Under the pieces are notes generated by a model. It had not been told where the DNA came from, ran no database searches, and was given only the letters and a program-made list of their open reading frames with translations. A stretch of DNA of 5,994 nucleotides from Akkermansiaceae bacterium UBA2367 (GTDB taxonomy: Bacteria > Verrucomicrobiota > Verrucomicrobiia > Verrucomicrobiales > DEV007): positions 1 through 5,994 of the forward strand of contig DDTJ01000049.1 in the NCBI GenBank assembly GCA_002344525.1, in the 5' to 3' direction. Within the stretch, counting starts at the first letter, position 1. Every line of letters starts with the position of its first letter. Below, in pieces: positions 4,631 through 5,994 of the stretch. A program made the translations under genes and the position numbers.

Positions 4631-4693
4631 TTTTTAACCACGGATTGCACGGATGACACGAATTTCTCTGTCCGTGCCATCCGTGGTCAAAAA
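4631..4693. repeat. Dispersed-type inverted repeat (ACCACGGAT element)
   Basis: The left arm is a T-tract (4631-4635), then CCACGGAT (4638-4645) and GCACGGA (4647-4653). The right arm is TCCGTGC (4671-4677), ATCCGTGG (4679-4686) and an A-tract (4689-4693). The arms pair with only one or two mismatches around a 17-nt loop. Each strand carries T's before and A's after the stem, so it is not an intrinsic terminator. It begins 24 nt beyond the M20 gene stop. It resembles, from memory, the widely scattered ACCACGGATG-type repeats of environmental Gram-negative genomes. Confidence 0.7.
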
Positions 4694-4717
4694 CCTCCTG
4701 ATCGAACGAGGCCGAGG

Positions 4718-5860
4718 TCACTCAAAACGGCGGAGGAAGGTCCGGAAGAATTCATAGGCTTGGAGGACTTGGTCGATCTCGACATACTCGACGGCGGCGT
4801 GGGCGCGGTCGATGCTGCCGGGGCCGAAGACGAGGCTGGGCACTCCTTGGCGCGAGAGCTTGCTGGCGTCGCTGCCGAAGGGCACGCCGACGGGTTCGCC
4901 GTCGAGGCCCATCTCGCGCAGGATCTCGCCAGCGAGGCGGGCGGGCGGGGCGTCGGGGGGCGTGTCGAGGGCTTCGTCGGTGAGCATGGGCGGCTCCATT
5001 TCGGCGATCAGGCCGGGATGGCGCGAGGCGAGGCCGTCGAGCAGGCCTTGGTAGCGGGCGAGGGCGTCCTCGGCCCTTTCGCCGGGGAGGAGGCGGCGGT
5101 CGATCTCGATGACGCATTCGTCGGGCACGAAGTTCACCTGCGTCCCGCCGGAAATGACGCCGACATTGCAGGTGGCGGAGCCGACGAGCGGGTGGACGGT
5201 GTTCGCGAGGGAGCGCTCGTCTTCCTCCAGCGCGAGGATGACGCGGGCCATGTGGTTGATCGCGTTGACGCCGAGATGGGGCTTCGAGCTGTGGGCGGCC
5301 CGGCCCTCGACGCGGATGCGCCAGCGCAGGACTCCCTTGCTCGCGACGACGAGGCGCAGCTCGGTCGGTTCGGCGACGAGGGCGGCATGGGCGGTGAGCC
5401 TTTCGCAGAGCTTCACGACGCCGCGGTAGGAGTATTCCTCGTCCACCACGGCGGCGAGCCAGACTTCACAGGGCGGCACGAAACCCTCCTCCTTCAGCGA
5501 GGCGAGGGCGTGCAGCATGGCGGCAAGCCCGGCCTTGGTGTCGCAGGCGCCGCGACCGTGGAGGAGCCCCCCGGAGATCGTGGGTTCGAATGGCGGGATG
5601 GTCATGCCCTTCACCGAGACGGTGTCGGTGTGGGCTTCGAGAACGATGCGACGGCGGGGATCGCGGCCGGGGAGACGGGCGACGAGGTTGGGGCGACCGG
5701 GAAAGACGTCCTCCTCACGGGTCTCGATGCCGCGCGCCCGGCAGAACTCGCGCAGCCAAGCGACGACTCCGGCTTCGGAGACACCGCCCTCGTAGGCGGG
5801 GTTCACGCTGGGGATGCGGACGAGGTCGGCAAGGGTGGCGATGACGGGGGAGAGGGGCAT
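4718..5860 (-). CDS. M20-family metallopeptidase/deacylase (ArgE/DapE/CPG2 type)
   Basis: A 380-residue cytoplasmic hydrolase with a two-zinc site. Ordered motifs are EAHTDTVS (H77, catalytic D79), GRGACDTKAGL (bridging D107), DEEYSYRG (general base E141, ligand E142), AEPTEL (E164) and, near the end, DRAHAAVEY (H354). The dimerisation-domain signature GRAAHSSKP (186-194, H190) lies between. Everything needed for activity is present and the length is normal. The family includes acetylornithine deacetylase, succinyl-diaminopimelate desuccinylase and peptidases; the GPGSIDRAHAAVEY ending resembles the ArgE-like branch, but the substrate is undetermined. I prefer ATG 5860, which gives the usual N-terminus (PLSPVIATLADLVRIPSVNP); an in-frame GTG at 5881 adds seven residues. 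It follows a partial gene by 38 nt, so they may be co-transcribed. Confidence 0.92.
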   Translation of the reverse strand: MPLSPVIATLADLVRIPSVNPAYEGGVSEAGVVAWLREFCRARGIETREEDVFPGRPNLVARLPGRDPRRRIVLEAHTDTVSVKGMTIPPFEPTISGGLLHGRGACDTKAGLAAMLHALASLKEEGFVPPCEVWLAAVVDEEYSYRGVVKLCERLTAHAALVAEPTELRLVVASKGVLRWRIRVEGRAAHSSKPHLGVNAINHMARVILALEEDERSLANTVHPLVGSATCNVGVISGGTQVNFVPDECVIEIDRRLLPGERAEDALARYQGLLDGLASRHPGLIAEMEPPMLTDEALDTPPDAPPARLAGEILREMGLDGEPVGVPFGSDASKLSRQGVPSLVFGPGSIDRAHAAVEYVEIDQVLQAYEFFRTFLRRFE

Positions 5861-5898
5861 GGGTGGGGAGTTGCTGGCCACGGGTCACGAGGCATGGG

Positions 5899-5994
5899 TT
5901 ACGATGGGACTGGCTGCGGCAGGGTGGTGAATATCTTGATTGCCTCCGAATTGTCGTAGTGGTTGCTCATATCGTAAGCGTCAAGCCGAGCGCC
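5899..5994 (-). CDS. 3' end of an unidentified gene (partial)
   Basis: This minus-strand frame is open from the window edge to a TAA at 5899-5901 and encodes the last 31 residues of a protein. The segment contains LDAYDMSNHYDNSEAIKIF and ends in a proline-rich tail, LPQPVPS. The two other minus-strand frames close early in this stretch. The codon use and the mix of charged and polar residues look coding. I do not recognise the family from so short a piece. It lies 38 nt upstream of the M20 gene in the same orientation. A short standalone peptide from the internal ATG at about 5970 is the less likely reading. Confidence 0.5.
   Translation of the reverse strand, partial: GARLDAYDMSNHYDNSEAIKIFTTLPQPVPS

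Noticed and set aside
4631..4693. The palindromic element as a bidirectional intrinsic terminator
   Set aside because: On both strands the T-tract lies before the stem and the A-tract after it, the reverse of what a terminator needs.
4526..5959. Long plus-strand open frame (477 codons)
   Set aside because: It lies antisense over the M20 gene. Its Gly/Asp/Glu/Ala-rich translation has no domain motifs, as expected opposite a high-GC gene with complete catalytic motifs.

Overview
The window is high-GC bacterial DNA. It carries at least five well-supported protein families, several small hypothetical genes and an unusual density of short repeats. A member of the Verrucomicrobiota (Opitutales-like) is my best guess. 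The hints are an azurin-like cupredoxin of the kind common in PVC bacteria, leaders made of tandem heptanucleotides instead of Shine-Dalgarno sequences, and a dispersed ACCACGGAT-type inverted repeat. No rRNA or marker gene is present, so this is inference. I see no tRNA, CRISPR array, transposase or phage gene.

Layout. (i) 1-546, minus strand: a tandem array, with a period of about 300 bp, of small membrane-protein genes. One is cut by the window edge, one is intact and one is reduced to its 3' end. (ii) 687-1172, plus strand: a secreted azurin-like type-1 copper protein. (iii) 1338-2982: an arsenic module. arsR and arsC lie on the minus strand, 7 nt apart. A MIP-family channel (AqpS/aquaporin type) is divergent on the plus strand. 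The 93-nt divergent region holds a good candidate arsR promoter whose spacer is filled by a 7-6-7 inverted repeat, plus a second near-perfect palindrome just before the channel start. (iv) 3205-4116, minus: a Tat-exported amidohydrolase of the COG3618 type. (v) 4270-4587, minus: a hypothetical three-helix membrane protein in a lower-GC patch. (vi) 4718-5860, minus: an M20 metallopeptidase/deacylase of the ArgE/DapE type. (vii) 5899-5994, minus: the last 31 codons of an unidentified upstream gene.

How the genes work together. The clearest pathway is arsenic detoxification. ArsC reduces arsenate to arsenite, the channel can let arsenite leave down its gradient, and ArsR senses arsenite and represses both sides of the divergent region. 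No ArsB or Acr3 pump is visible, which matches the AqpS-plus-ArsC arrangement known from Sinorhizobium meliloti. Distinctive details are a six-cysteine tail on the channel, a selectivity filter lacking the water-channel histidine, four cysteine pairs in ArsR, and an arsR promoter placed so that its transcript would be nearly leaderless. The other genes look like ordinary chromosomal metabolism. The best candidates for something undescribed are the small membrane-protein array and the heptad leader before the amidohydrolase gene.
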